Positions 9,869 to 17,773 of a DNA stretch of 64,000 bases are shown in pieces. Numbering within the stretch: position 1 is the first letter of the stretch; every line of letters starts with the position of its first letter. The position numbers and the translations under genes are program-made. The DNA comes from Halobacillus sp. A1. GTDB lineage: Bacteria > Bacillota > Bacilli > Bacillales > Halobacillaceae. The stretch is from positions 223,763 through 287,762 of the forward strand of contig NZ_JAIZEN010000002.1 in the NCBI RefSeq assembly GCF_024189295.1. The letters run 5' to 3'. The notes below the pieces were generated by a model. The model was not told the DNA's origin. It saw only the letters and a program-made list of their open reading frames with translations, and ran no database searches.

Positions 9869-10903
9869 TTACGCCTTATGATATTGTTTTAAGAAACGCT
9901 GATCATTTATATAGAAATTCCTGATATCATCTACTCCATATTTCAACATAGCGATACGTTCAGGACCCATTCCAAAAGCAAATCCAGAATATTCTTTAGG
10001 ATCATAACCGGCCATTTCAAGCACGTTCGGATGAACCATACCTGCTCCCAGTATTTCAATCCAGCCCGTTCCTTTACAGACAGAACAGCCTGCTCCTCCA
10101 CAAACCTTACAGGAAATATCCATTTCTACAGAAGGTTCAGTGAATGGAAAAAAGCTCGGCCGCAATCTTATATCTCGTTCAGCGCCGAACATTTGCTTAG
10201 CAAACGCATTAAGTACACCTTTTAAATCACTCATACGAACATCTTTGTCCACTAGCAGCCCTTCAATTTGAGTGAATTGGTGGGAGTGAGTAGCATCGTC
10301 TGTATCGCGGCGGTAAACTTTTCCCGGGCAAATCATCTTCACAGGTTCTGAACCATTTTTCAGCCCCATTGTGCGAGCTTGAACTGGGGAAGTATGGGTT
10401 CTCATCAACAATTCTTCTGTAACATAGAATGAATCCTGCATATCACGTGCCGGATGCCCCTTCGGCAAGTTGAGCGCCTCGAAATTGTAATAATCACTTT
10501 CTACTTCTGGACCTTCTTTAATTTCAAATCCCATGCCGATGAAAAGATCTTCAATTTCTTCTACGATACTTGTCAGTAGATGCGGACCTCCAACTTGAAC
10601 TGGACGGCCCGGCAACGTAACGTCTAAGCTTTCTGCTTCCAGCTGCTCCTCAAGAGCGGCTTCCTCTAAACCTGTCTGCTTCACTTCGATCGCTTGCGCA
10701 ATATCTTCCCTGACTTCATTAGCAAGCTGGCCGATGACAGGACGCTCTTCTTTGGACAATTTCCCCATCCCGCGCAGAACTTCTGTAATCGGGCCTTTCT
10801 TCCCTAAATATTCAACCCTTACATCCTTTAACTGCTGAATACCATCTGCCGCGTCTACTTTACGTAACGCTTCTTCTTTCAACTCTTGCAAACGTTCCTT
10901 CAT
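9869..10903 (-). CDS. pheS: Phenylalanine-tRNA ligase alpha subunit
   Basis: 344 aa, exactly the Bacillus size. An N-terminal coiled coil (1-85) is followed by the class II catalytic core: motif 2 region [19 protein letters not shown], the substrate-pocket stretch [17 protein letters not shown], a four-cysteine segment [12 protein letters not shown], and motif 3 [16 protein letters not shown] near the end. It activates phenylalanine and transfers it to tRNA-Phe. AAGGAGG precedes the ATG. It is the first gene of pheST. Confidence 0.97.
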   Translation of the reverse strand: MKERLQELKEEALRKVDAADGIQQLKDVRVEYLGKKGPITEVLRGMGKLSKEERPVIGQLANEVREDIAQAIEVKQTGLEEAALEEQLEAESLDVTLPGRPVQVGGPHLLTSIVEEIEDLFIGMGFEIKEGPEVESDYYNFEALNLPKGHPARDMQDSFYVTEELLMRTHTSPVQARTMGLKNGSEPVKMICPGKVYRRDTDDATHSHQFTQIEGLLVDKDVRMSDLKGVLNAFAKQMFGAERDIRLRPSFFPFTEPSVEMDISCKVCGGAGCSVCKGTGWIEILGAGMVHPNVLEMAGYDPKEYSGFAFGMGPERIAMLKYGVDDIRNFYINDQRFLKQYHKA

Positions 10904-10934
10904 AAAAAGCTTCCTCCTTATAATAAAATAAAAA

Positions 10935-11182
10935 AAGCCTCATCCCTGTAAAAAGGGACGAGACTTGGATATTCGTTTCGCGGTACCACCCTTGTTGACA
11001 CACGAAGTGCCCACTTAGATCATTAGATAACGGACTAGGATCCGGACGCTTCTGCGTCAGCTCCAGAGTGAAAATTCAATGACTGCCACGATAGAAATGC
11101 TTCCAGTCTAAGGCATTTCTTCCCTTAATCGTTTTTGCATTCATTTACTTTGCTCTTTCATAGCTTTTTTTCTTATAACTGT
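10935..11182 (-). ncRNA. T-box leader of pheST (specifier UUC)
   Basis: The T-box core AGGGTGGTACCGCG lies at 10979-10993 (minus strand), and the UGGU inside it is complementary to an uncharged ACCA tRNA end. A UUC phenylalanine specifier (11070-11072) is followed by A and CTCT, which closes stem I against AGAG near the 5' end. A 13-bp terminator (10935-10947 with 10954-10966, two G-U pairs) is followed by TTTTTTT. Uncharged tRNA-Phe should favour the antiterminator and so raise pheST expression. Confidence 0.93.
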
Positions 11183-11187
11183 TGATA

Positions 11188-11216
11188 ATTATAGAGAAAG
11201 TCGACGTGCAATGCAA
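11188..11216 (-). promoter_or_regulatory. Promoter of the pheST T-box transcript
   Basis: TTGCAT, 17 nt and a perfect TATAAT lie directly upstream of the T-box leader and next to the ysgA stop. Confidence 0.6.
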
Positions 11217-11218
11217 GC

Positions 11219-11953
11219 CTATCCTTTGAAATGATACATGAGAATCGCTGCGGCAATGGCTACATTCAATGACTCAGCTTGTCCATAAATGGGAATATAC
11301 ACTTTATCATCAACCGAATCAAGCAATTCTTTACGGATTCCCTGACCTTCATTTCCCACAATAATAGCTGCCCGTCCCTTTGGCTCAAACTTCTTATAAG
11401 GTACTGCTCCTTCAAGAGCAGCCGCATATAATGGTACTCCTTCACTGTTGATGGCTTCCACATATTGCTCTAAATTCCCTTGAATAATTGGCAGATGAAA
11501 CAGTGATCCTTGAGTCGAACGAAGAACTTTCTCATTAAAGGGATCTACAGAACCTTCACCTATAATGACCTGGCTGAACCCTGCCGCGTCTGCCGTTCGG
11601 ATTAATGTGCCCAGATTTCCCGGATCCTGTACGGAATCAATTAGTAAAGAAAAATCCTGCTGCCTGTAAGGAAATTCTTTATAGTTGACGATCGCAGCCA
11701 TTCCTTGCGGTGTTTCGGTTTCCGCAATCTCCTGAAATACTTGATGGCTCACATAAGTGGCAGGTACATCCTCTATAAGGTCAAGGCTGGAGCCTTCTCG
11801 AAGAATGATCTCCTCTACATCCCAGTCACTGCTTAACGCTTCTTCAACTAAGTGCCTTCCTTCAACAATAAATCTGCCGTTTTTCCTTCTATATTTTCTC
11901 TTTTGTAGTTTTTTCCATTCTTTCACTTTTGGATTATATAACGATGTCAGCAT
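11219..11953 (-). CDS. ysgA: TrmH/SpoU-family RNA 2'-O-methyltransferase (YsgA-like)
   Basis: 244 aa. The N-terminal RNA-binding part (KEWKKLQKRKYRRKNGRFIVEGRHLVEEAL) is followed by the SPOUT knot with motif 1 (VQDPGNLGTLIRTADAAGFSQ), motif 2 (AIIVGNEGQGI) and motif 3 (IPIYGQAESLNVAIAAAIL). These proteins methylate ribose in rRNA or tRNA using SAM. Length and position before pheS match Bacillus subtilis YsgA; the exact target nucleotide is not visible from sequence. It is divergent from sspI. The next gene downstream has its own promoter. Confidence 0.9.
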   Translation of the reverse strand: MLTSLYNPKVKEWKKLQKRKYRRKNGRFIVEGRHLVEEALSSDWDVEEIILREGSSLDLIEDVPATYVSHQVFQEIAETETPQGMAAIVNYKEFPYRQQDFSLLIDSVQDPGNLGTLIRTADAAGFSQVIIGEGSVDPFNEKVLRSTQGSLFHLPIIQGNLEQYVEAINSEGVPLYAAALEGAVPYKKFEPKGRAAIIVGNEGQGIRKELLDSVDDKVYIPIYGQAESLNVAIAAAILMYHFKG

Positions 11954-12047
11954 GGCGAACCTCTTTTATTGTTTTTCTTCTCCATCATACATAGCTTATT
12001 CACAATTGGTCAAACTAAAATATACTATTAATTGGAGGTAATGAACG

Positions 12048-12257
12048 ATGAATTTAAATTTAAGACAAGCCATTCTATCTAACGTGTCCGGCCATAACGC
12101 CGATCAACTAGAAGCAACCATTGATGACGCTCTTCAAAGAGGCGAAGAAAAGATGCTGCCTGGCTTAGGTGTATTCTTTGAAATGCTCTGGAAAGAATCT
12201 AATGAGCAAGATCGTCAAGAGATGCTTGATACACTTGAAAAAAGCTTAGCCGAGTAA
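12048..12257 (+). CDS. sspI: Small acid-soluble spore protein I
   Basis: 69 aa beginning [17 protein letters not shown], with the SspI signature [23 protein letters not shown] lies 10 nt before the ATG. SspI is a minor spore-core protein made in the forespore. The spacing upstream would allow a sigma-G promoter, with TATACTA resembling its -10, but no convincing -35 was found. A long terminator follows. It shows that the host forms endospores. Confidence 0.94.
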   Translation: MNLNLRQAILSNVSGHNADQLEATIDDALQRGEEKMLPGLGVFFEMLWKESNEQDRQEMLDTLEKSLAE

Positions 12258-12332
12258 CGGATGAGTTAGTTTTTATTTAAGAAAAAACCTGTAATAACTA
12301 ATTGAAATAACAATTGGTTAACAGACCCGGAA

Positions 12333-12389
12333 ATAATACGCAAAAAAGCTGAGAGTTGCTAAAAGGCTCTGAGCTTTTTTGCGTATTAT
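12333..12389. terminator. Long hairpin terminator after sspI
   Basis: A 23-bp stem (12333-12355 with 12367-12389) has one mismatch and an 11-nt loop. AAAAAA and TTTTTT lie inside the stem, so it can serve both strands. Confidence 0.75.
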
Positions 12390-12577
12390 GAGATTCATTC
12401 GCTTTTTATCGCAGACTCGTCTTTGATATTTAACTTACTAAGTAAATTTGGAAAAATTGGTTACGAAAAGCTTTATATCGCGAGGGTCTTTAGACTTCTG
12501 AGGAAAGCGGGTCGTTCTAAAAGACCCCTTCTCCTACACAATCCTTATGTCAGTTCACTAAACGGATACTTAGAAAT
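12390..12577. other. Spacer between sspI and ysdC with no recognisable gene
   Basis: This is part of a 433-bp gap (12258-12690). Besides the two terminators it holds one imperfect hairpin (GGGTCTTTAGA near 12484 with TCTAAAAGACCC near 12516). No plausible coding frame with a ribosome site was found. Confidence 0.5.
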
Positions 12578-12622
12578 AAGAAATCGAGTATAAAACCAAT
12601 GCGGTTTCATACTCGATTTCTT
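12578..12622 (-). terminator. Terminator of ysdC
   Basis: A 20-bp stem (12578-12597 with 12603-12622) is fully paired on the minus-strand RNA with one G-U. It lies 69 nt past the ysdC stop and could also work on the plus strand, where TTCTTTTG follows. Confidence 0.65.
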
Positions 12623-12690
12623 TTGATTATTTTATTTGTTTTATCTCATGCACTGGTCTACTTAGCCTATGAAAGCAAGACTATTGATGA

Positions 12691-13776
12691 TTAGTTAAAA
12701 GTGATCTCTTTTACTTTTTTATCATCCAGCCCTTTGATGACTTCCACAATCAAATTCACTGCGTTTTCAAAATCATCGCGATGAAGCATAGCGGCATGAG
12801 AATGGATGTAACGAGTAGCTACCGTTATAGAAAGAGCTGGTACACCGTTGTGGCTTAAGTGGATAGCGCCTGAGTCTGTACCGCCTCCAGCTAAAGAATC
12901 GAATTGATATGGAATTGAATGGGTGTCTGCCGTATCTACGACAAAATCACGCAGTCCTTTATGGGAAACCATAGAAGCGTCGTAAAGGATGATTTGCGGC
13001 CCATCACCCATTTTACTTGAAGCGTCGCGATCGGAAACCCCAGGCGTGTCGCCAGCAATACCTACATCTACACCAAAAGCGATATCAGGATTGATTAAAT
13101 TAGCTGAAGTACGAGCACCACGTAAGCCGACTTCCTCTTGAACAGTCCCTACACCATAAACAATATTCGGATGTTTTTCACCTTTAAGCTTCTTCAACAC
13201 TTCGATGGCAATAGCGCAGCCAATGCGGTTATCCCATGCTTTAGCGAGAAGCATCTTTTCATTCTTCATTTGTGTGAATTCGAAGTATGGCACGATTGAG
13301 TCTCCAGGAGTTACGCCGAATTCCTTCGCTTCTTCCTTGCTGGAAGCTCCAATGTCGATAAACATGTCTTTGATATCTACAGCTTTTTTGCGCTGTTCTG
13401 CAGGCAGGATATGAGGTGGTTTAGAACCGATAATGCCTGTCAAATCACCATTGCGCGTCATAATCGTAACACGCTGGGCAAGCATGACCTGGCTCCACCA
13501 GCCGCCTACCGGTTGAAAATATATATAGCCGTTATCGTCAATTCGAGTCACCATAAAGCCGACCTCATCAAGGTGACCGGCCACCATAACTCTCGGGCCT
13601 TTTTTGTTCCCGGTTTTTTTAGCAACTAAGCTTCCGAGGTTATCCGTATACACTTCATCCGCAAATGGAGAGATATAACGGCTCATCACTTCTCTTGCTT
13701 CTCTTTCATTACCTGGAATACCTTTAGCATCCGTAAGATCCTTTAACATCTGTAAAGTTTCATCTTTTTTAGCCAT
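12691..13776 (-). CDS. ysdC: M42 family aminopeptidase YsdC
   Basis: 361 aa, the same as Bacillus subtilis YsdC. M42 features: [12 protein letters not shown] with metal ligand H68, [12 protein letters not shown] with the bridging Asp, [10 protein letters not shown] with the catalytic and ligand Glu pair, FGVDVG, and [11 protein letters not shown] near the end. M42 enzymes are cytosolic dodecameric di-metal aminopeptidases that degrade short peptides; some relatives were called endoglucanases. AAGGAGG precedes the ATG. It is apparently transcribed with the dUTPase gene upstream. Confidence 0.93.
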   Translation of the reverse strand: MAKKDETLQMLKDLTDAKGIPGNEREAREVMSRYISPFADEVYTDNLGSLVAKKTGNKKGPRVMVAGHLDEVGFMVTRIDDNGYIYFQPVGGWWSQVMLAQRVTIMTRNGDLTGIIGSKPPHILPAEQRKKAVDIKDMFIDIGASSKEEAKEFGVTPGDSIVPYFEFTQMKNEKMLLAKAWDNRIGCAIAIEVLKKLKGEKHPNIVYGVGTVQEEVGLRGARTSANLINPDIAFGVDVGIAGDTPGVSDRDASSKMGDGPQIILYDASMVSHKGLRDFVVDTADTHSIPYQFDSLAGGGTDSGAIHLSHNGVPALSITVATRYIHSHAAMLHRDDFENAVNLIVEVIKGLDDKKVKEITFN

Positions 13777-13851
13777 ATGTAATTGCCTCCTTATTTTCTC
13801 TACTTATCATTATATAGTTTTATCGATCAATTAACAAAAATTCGCCTTCTT

Positions 13852-14334
13852 TTAATACCCTTCATCCTGCCGTTGAAAATTAACTTCATTTTTCTTTTGA
13901 TAAGCTGTCTGCAAATCTTTTTCACTGAACCCTAAAGTATTTCCAAGCTCTAGATAGGATTGAAACAGGTGTTGATAGGATGCTTCACTTTTTTCCTGTT
14001 TAAAATGCTCAATAGAAGTAAATATATCTAAGAAAGCATCTGTTTCTCGTTTTTTCAGAGACAGAGAAGCTTCTTTGTAGTAAAATTGCAAATCCAACCC
14101 TAACGATAATATAAAATGGAGTCCATCCACATACTCCTCTAAGATTACTGACTTCTCACTTGAAGGTTTGGCGCTCCAAAATTTAAAGCACCTTGTTTCA
14201 TTGGCAAGTTCCCCTACTTCAACAAGCAAAGCCAGGATCTTATCATCGATCACTGACACTTCCTTCATTTTCTGAGTCTCCATGATGTGAGCATCTAATT
14301 CGCTCTGTTTTTCGTAAAATGACTGCCAGTCCAT
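13852..14334 (-). CDS. Dimeric (all-alpha) dUTP diphosphatase
   Basis: 160 aa, all-helical. The two metal-binding helices of the MazG-like dimeric dUTPase family are visible: VEVGELANETRCFKFWS (ExxE) and ILEEYVDGLHFILSLG (ExxxD). The reaction is dUTP to dUMP plus pyrophosphate, limiting uracil in DNA and supplying thymidylate synthesis. GAGGAG is 10 nt before the ATG. It reads toward ysdC (75-nt gap) and away from ysdB. I do not recall this gene at this place in Bacillus subtilis, so it may be a lineage-specific insertion. Confidence 0.85.
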   Translation of the reverse strand: MDWQSFYEKQSELDAHIMETQKMKEVSVIDDKILALLVEVGELANETRCFKFWSAKPSSEKSVILEEYVDGLHFILSLGLDLQFYYKEASLSLKKRETDAFLDIFTSIEHFKQEKSEASYQHLFQSYLELGNTLGFSEKDLQTAYQKKNEVNFQRQDEGY

Positions 14335-14381
14335 AAATATAACTCTCCTCTTCTATCATCTATATTAAATGTATCATTTTT

Positions 14382-14408
14382 TGAAACAAAATAGCACGCT
14401 GAAACGTA
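14382..14408 (+). promoter_or_regulatory. Sigma-W-type (ECF) promoter of ysdB
   Basis: TGAAAC (14382-14387), 17 nt and CGTA (14405-14408, extending to CGTATA) lie 37 nt before the ysdB ATG. ysdB belongs to the sigma-W regulon in Bacillus subtilis. The same boxes and spacing occur before the PspA operon at 59289-59315. Confidence 0.72.
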
Positions 14409-14444
14409 TACAAATTACAATGGATAAACAGGGAGACGATCGCG

Positions 14445-14858
14445 ATGGTGATTATCATATTATTACGTATCCTTCTGCTGATAGCTTTTGCTTTTCTTAT
14501 ATACACGGCTTACAAGTTTATTATTGATCCAAAAAGAAAATTGGATGCCGCTCAAGAACGAAAAGAATTTTATTTTTATGACGACCCGGAAAATACGAAG
14601 AAGAATTTTCTGATTACGTATCGAGGAATGTTATTTGAAGGGGAGAAATATTTAGGAGCAACAGAAGATTCCTTTGAAGTATTAACAATAAATGTGTCCG
14701 CCCAGCGCCCGGAGCTGCTTAAAGGTTTGGAAAGAAACGACATTTATTTTCTTGAAGAGGAAATACTGATGCGTTATCCGTTTTCAAAAATCGAATGGAA
14801 ATACCCACTTAACCGATTAAATGTCCTTCCTATTAAAGATGGGGACGAACATGAATGA
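14445..14858 (+). CDS. ysdB: Sigma-W pathway protein YsdB
   Basis: 137 aa. An N-terminal membrane anchor (about 2-24, rich in Ile and Leu) is followed by a cytosolic domain with KFIIDPKRKLDAAQERKEFYFYDD, NFLITYRGMLFEGEKYLGATED and YFLEEEILMRYPFSKIEWKYPL, typical of YsdB. It has been linked to the sigma-W cell-envelope stress pathway; its molecular activity is unknown. GGGAG precedes the ATG by about 10 nt. The sigma-W-type promoter upstream fits that role. Its stop codon lies inside a hairpin shared with the convergent VTT gene. Confidence 0.9.
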   Translation: MVIIILLRILLLIAFAFLIYTAYKFIIDPKRKLDAAQERKEFYFYDDPENTKKNFLITYRGMLFEGEKYLGATEDSFEVLTINVSAQRPELLKGLERNDIYFLEEEILMRYPFSKIEWKYPLNRLNVLPIKDGDEHE

Positions 14859-14887
14859 AGGCCGCATTATGTGCGGCCTTCATTCAT
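14851..14887. terminator. Shared hairpin at the convergent ends of ysdB and the VTT gene
   Basis: A perfect 16-bp stem (14851-14866 with 14872-14887) with a 5-nt loop contains both stop codons. Neither strand has a strong T run, so it may act as a 3'-end stabiliser as much as a terminator. Confidence 0.6.
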
Positions 14888-15448
14888 GTGAAAAAACTCA
14901 TGCCAAACGAAAACCTCATATTTTCTTCGAAGCAAATAACAAATTCCCAGCAACAAACTGACAAGTCCTATAATCACCGGAAATGAAAATAACGTAATCC
15001 ACTGACCCATCGACGTATAAACGAAGGCCAATGGAAAATTGGCTACCAGGGAGGATTTTGCGTATTCTTTAAAGTCTGCACTGATTTCAATCAAACAATA
15101 GGATAACAAATGAAAATGGATAAAAGGAATAAGCCTCAGTACGGCTACTTGTTTGACTGTCAGTTTCACGCGTCTTCGACTCCAGCGGCTGTACATTTGC
15201 TGCAGCTTTTTGAAACCTGAAGGAACAAAACGAATCATTCGATAAAAAAGAAAACTGGATAATAGCGTGCCGATGACAGAATAAGCCGTCCCTGCCACCG
15301 GCCCGAACAGCACTCCTCCTATAATGCAGATAACCATGACAGGAAGAAAAAAGAACGGCCGCAGCAGATGAATCAAAATAAATAAAAGTGGAGCCCATAT
15401 GCCTTGATGTTCAATCCATGATAGCAGTGCAGATGATGCTTCACTCAT
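14867..15448 (-). CDS. TVP38/TMEM64 (VTT domain) family membrane protein
   Basis: 193 aa with five or six membrane segments (about 14-45, 49-72, 99-118, 130-150 and 152-170). The VTT-domain core reads RPFFFLPVMVICIIGGVLFGP, and the AVLRLIPFIHFHLLSY segment is a reentrant loop with conserved Arg and Pro. Members of the DedA/VTT superfamily move lipids across the membrane or support envelope homeostasis. AGGAGGTG precedes the ATG. It lies 25 nt after ysdA and is likely cotranscribed with it. Bacillus subtilis has a related gene, ytxB, by thrS; whether this is the same gene relocated is not clear. Confidence 0.85.
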   Translation of the reverse strand: MSEASSALLSWIEHQGIWAPLLFILIHLLRPFFFLPVMVICIIGGVLFGPVAGTAYSVIGTLLSSFLFYRMIRFVPSGFKKLQQMYSRWSRRRVKLTVKQVAVLRLIPFIHFHLLSYCLIEISADFKEYAKSSLVANFPLAFVYTSMGQWITLFSFPVIIGLVSLLLGICYLLRRKYEVFVWHEFFHMNEGRT

Positions 15449-15473
15449 GCTTCTCGCACCTCCTGCCTACATC

Positions 15474-15752
15474 CTATGTAAATACACTTGAAAATAGAAC
15501 AGACAAGATGACGAGCTGGATAGCAGCAAGTGCAGGCCATCCGTACTTGAACAAAGAGTGTTTGGTTTTATGGCGGTACATCTGCATACCAATCGCCCCG
15601 CCTAAAGCTCCACCAATCAAAGCCAGTACCCATAAGTTCTTTTCGCTGATTCTTCGCTTCCTTTTCTTCGCCTGGCGTTTATCATACCCCATGACAAAAA
15701 ACAACAAAATGTTAATGAGAAGAAAATAGACCATCAATTTGATAACCTCCAT
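15474..15752 (-). CDS. ysdA: DUF1294 family membrane protein YsdA
   Basis: 92 aa from the ATG at 15752 (GGAG at 5 nt). A TTG at 15737, with GGAGG 8 nt upstream, is a credible alternative. It has membrane spans at about 5-22, 42-58 and 71-90, and the DUF1294 motifs MGYDKRQAKKRKRRISE and ALIGGALGGAIGMQMYRHKTKH. Function is unknown. It follows the rplT terminator, as in Bacillus subtilis where ysdA lies next to rplT. Confidence 0.87.
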   Translation of the reverse strand: MEVIKLMVYFLLINILLFFVMGYDKRQAKKRKRRISEKNLWVLALIGGALGGAIGMQMYRHKTKHSLFKYGWPALAAIQLVILSVLFSSVFT

Positions 15753-15769
15753 TGTGTCTCCATATAAAA

Positions 15770-15803
15770 AAAAGCCATTTCCTACCGATCGGAAATGGCT
15801 TTT
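15770..15803 (-). terminator. Terminator of infC-rpmI-rplT
   Basis: A 13-bp stem (15770-15782 with 15791-15803) is followed on the minus strand by TTTTTTTT. It begins 8 nt after the rplT stop. Confidence 0.88.
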
Positions 15804-15810
15804 TCACTTA

Positions 15811-16167
15811 TTATTTTAGAGCAGATTTCGCTTGATCTGCTAGACTTGCAAAACCTTTAGCGTCATTGACAGCTAGGTCAGCAAGCATTTTGCGGTTCAC
15901 TTCGATACCGGCAAGCTTAAGACCGTGCATAAGACGGCTGTATGAAATATCATTCAAACGAGCTGCAGCATTAATACGTGCAATCCAAAGCTTACGGAAT
16001 TCACGTTTTTTCTGACGACGGTCACGGTAAGCGTACTGACCTGACTTCATCACCTGCTGTTTTGCTGTTTTAAATAGAGCGTGCTTTGAACCATAATAAC
16101 CTTTTGCTAGTTTAAGGACACGATTACGACGTTTGCGTGTCACTGTTCCACCTTTTACTCGTGGCAT
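15811..16167 (-). CDS. rplT: 50S ribosomal protein L20
   Basis: 118 aa with the L20 start [27 protein letters not shown] cut by its known basic tail, then [25 protein letters not shown] and [23 protein letters not shown]. It is an early assembly protein binding 23S rRNA and the autogenous repressor of this operon through the leader RNA. AGGAGGG precedes the ATG. It is the last gene of infC-rpmI-rplT. Confidence 0.98.
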   Translation of the reverse strand: MPRVKGGTVTRKRRNRVLKLAKGYYGSKHALFKTAKQQVMKSGQYAYRDRRQKKREFRKLWIARINAAARLNDISYSRLMHGLKLAGIEVNRKMLADLAVNDAKGFASLADQAKSALK

Positions 16168-16201
16168 TGGAATTCCCTCCTATATGAATCGTTATTCTAC
16201 T

Positions 16202-16399
16202 TTATTTTTTGGGAAGCATGTGCTTAATACGACGGAAGTCTCCGGCAGATACCAAGGTAGCTTTACGCAATTTGCGCTTTTGTTTTGTAGATTTATTAGC
16301 GAACAAGTGGCTAGTGAAAGCGTGTGAGCGTTTCACATTTCCGCTACCTGTTTTCTTAAAACGTTTTTGAGAACCTTTGTGGGTTTTCATTTTAGGCAT
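16202..16399 (-). CDS. rpmI: 50S ribosomal protein L35
   Basis: 65 aa: [20 protein letters not shown], then [17 protein letters not shown] and IKHMLPKK at the C-terminus, the family pattern. GAAGGAGG precedes the ATG. It lies between infC and rplT, the usual order. Confidence 0.98.
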   Translation of the reverse strand: MPKMKTHKGSQKRFKKTGSGNVKRSHAFTSHLFANKSTKQKRKLRKATLVSAGDFRRIKHMLPKK

Positions 16400-16427
16400 T
16401 ACAATTTCCTCCTTCAGCTAATTTCGC

Positions 16428-16946
16428 TTACTTCTCAGTAACAGGAGCAAGCATCATGAACATGTTACGACCTTCCATTTTAGGTCTGGTCTCAATTGTA
16501 GCAACATCTTTACACTCTTCGGCCAGGCGGTCCAGAACTTTTTGTCCTAGTTCTTTGTGAGTAATCGCACGTCCACGGAAGCGGACAGATGCTTTCACTT
16601 TATCGCCTTTTGATAGAAACTTGCGGGCATTACGCAGCTTCGTATTGAAATCATGCTCTTCAATACCTGGGCTCAAGCGTACTTCCTTGATCTTAATCGT
16701 TGTTTGATTCTTACGAGCTTCTTTTTCTTTCTTCTGCTGCTCGTAACGATATTTACCGTAATCCATGATTCGGCAGACCGGAGGTTTCGCATTAGGCGCA
16801 ACCATTACAAGATCAAGATTTGCATTTGCTGCAATATCTAGTGCTTCATTTTTAGATTTAACACCTAGCTGTTCACCGTTTACATCAATGAGGCGTACTT
16901 CACGTGCACGAATTTTTTCATTAATGTTATTGTTATCCTTGCTAAT
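16428..16946 (-). CDS. infC: Translation initiation factor IF-3 (AUU start)
   Basis: 172 aa when read from an ATT at 16946, giving [20 protein letters not shown]. The first ATG (16805) would remove 47 residues of the N-terminal domain. GGAGGTG is 7 nt before the ATT. The N-terminal domain (1-75, [20 protein letters not shown]), linker ([16 protein letters not shown]) and C-terminal domain ([39 protein letters not shown]) are complete. IF-3 binds the 30S subunit and rejects non-canonical start codons. The AUU start is the conserved basis of infC autoregulation. Confidence 0.96.
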   Translation of the reverse strand: MSKDNNNINEKIRAREVRLIDVNGEQLGVKSKNEALDIAANANLDLVMVAPNAKPPVCRIMDYGKYRYEQQKKEKEARKNQTTIKIKEVRLSPGIEEHDFNTKLRNARKFLSKGDKVKASVRFRGRAITHKELGQKVLDRLAEECKDVATIETRPKMEGRNMFMMLAPVTEK

Positions 16947-17020
16947 AACTAGCCACCTCCAACATATTTTAGAAACTTTATATAAGATCTGTCATCGACA
17001 AGTGGATTTCACTCCATAAA

Positions 17021-17150
17021 AAAAGTGCCGGTACATAAATGCACCCACACGTCTCCTAAAAGTTAAAAGGAAAATTAACCTGCCAACTGCTCATTAGCGT
17101 CGATCAGGTGAGAAGCGGGTGCTTCTTCTTGTCTCTAGATCCGTTCATTC
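17021..17150 (-). ncRNA. Ribosomal protein L20 leader
   Basis: The leader lies between promoter and infC. On the minus strand it holds GCACCCGCTTCTCACC, a later GGGTGC that can pair with it, and a 3' GTGC/GCAC hairpin followed by TTTTTTT (17018-17044). This is the arrangement of the Bacillus L20 leader, where bound L20 promotes termination before infC-rpmI-rplT. Boundaries are approximate. Confidence 0.82.
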
Positions 17151-17163
17151 AGTTACCTAAATT

Positions 17164-17192
17164 ATAATATCATGCTTACTAGTTTGTGTCAA
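17164..17192 (-). promoter_or_regulatory. Sigma-A promoter of infC-rpmI-rplT
   Basis: A perfect TTGACA (17187-17192), a 17-nt spacer and TATTAT (17164-17169) lie just upstream of the L20 leader. Confidence 0.82.
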
Positions 17193-17300
17193 TCATCACT
17201 AAGATGTCTTTTTGCTACCTTTTAGATGATATATGACCTTAACACAAAAATCAATAGGTTTTCGAAAGAAAGTAGCTGGCCCAAAGCTTCGATATATTTT

Positions 17301-17430
17301 GGAAGTTTCCGTTTCTATGAATGAAGGTCGAAGGTCCGGGAAATCACTCGCTTTCCATAGGCGTACGGTGAGCTTCATCAGACTAACGCCCTGCCGGAAC
17401 TCACCATACTGTCTATATTCCCATCTCTTA
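17301..17430 (-). repeat. Bacillales-type intergenic palindromic repeat, copy 1
   Basis: Starts GGAAGTTTCCG, then GAAGGTCCGGGAAAT (17330-17344) and TCACTCGCTTTCC, GGCGTACGGTGAGCTTC and CTAACGCCCTG. It matches the 63.4-kb copy nearly base for base through 17400 and then diverges. It is oriented opposite to copy 2. No credible gene overlaps it. Confidence 0.82.
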
Positions 17431-17521
17431 CCCGTATATTAGTCTAGACCCTTAAACCAGTTCACAAATCTTATGGGTCGATTAATCTGTGACAAAGGGT
17501 TCGTTCTTTCCATTTGGATTT

Positions 17522-17644
17522 GAGGTGGTGGGAAACGACGAGACTCCCGCGGGAAAATGGGCTAAACGAGACCCCACAGGGCAAAGCCCGAGGAAGCTTG
17601 CCAGCCAGGTCCCCCGCAGGAAAGCGAGTTGTTTCCCGGCCACC
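17522..17644 (+). repeat. Bacillales-type intergenic palindromic repeat, copy 2
   Basis: Contains GACGAGACTCCCGCGGGAA, GAGACCCCACAGGGCAAAG, CCCGAGGAAGC and GAAAGCGAGT. The ends GGTGGTGGGAAAC and GTTTCCCGGCCACC are imperfect inverted repeats. The same order of blocks appears in the reverse complement of copies 1 and 3. It is locally G+C rich against its neighbours. Short open frames across it on both strands are by-products of its composition. Confidence 0.85.
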
Positions 17645-17773
17645 CTATTTTCCATTTTGATAACGAAGCCCATAATATTGGAATAGAATCTTTATCATTG
17701 AATCCTCTGTTCTATAAGACCCTTGCTTTAATTATCACTTCGTATTTTTCTCATTTTAATAATACCTTCAGGC

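Noticed and set aside
11985..12040. Sigma-G promoter for sspI
   Set aside because: TATACTA resembles a -10, but no acceptable -35 at 17-18 nt; not called as a feature although the gene should be sigma-G dependent.
17482..17686. Open frames of 63-65 codons on both strands
   Set aside because: They lie across the palindromic repeat, mirror each other, and lack ribosome sites.
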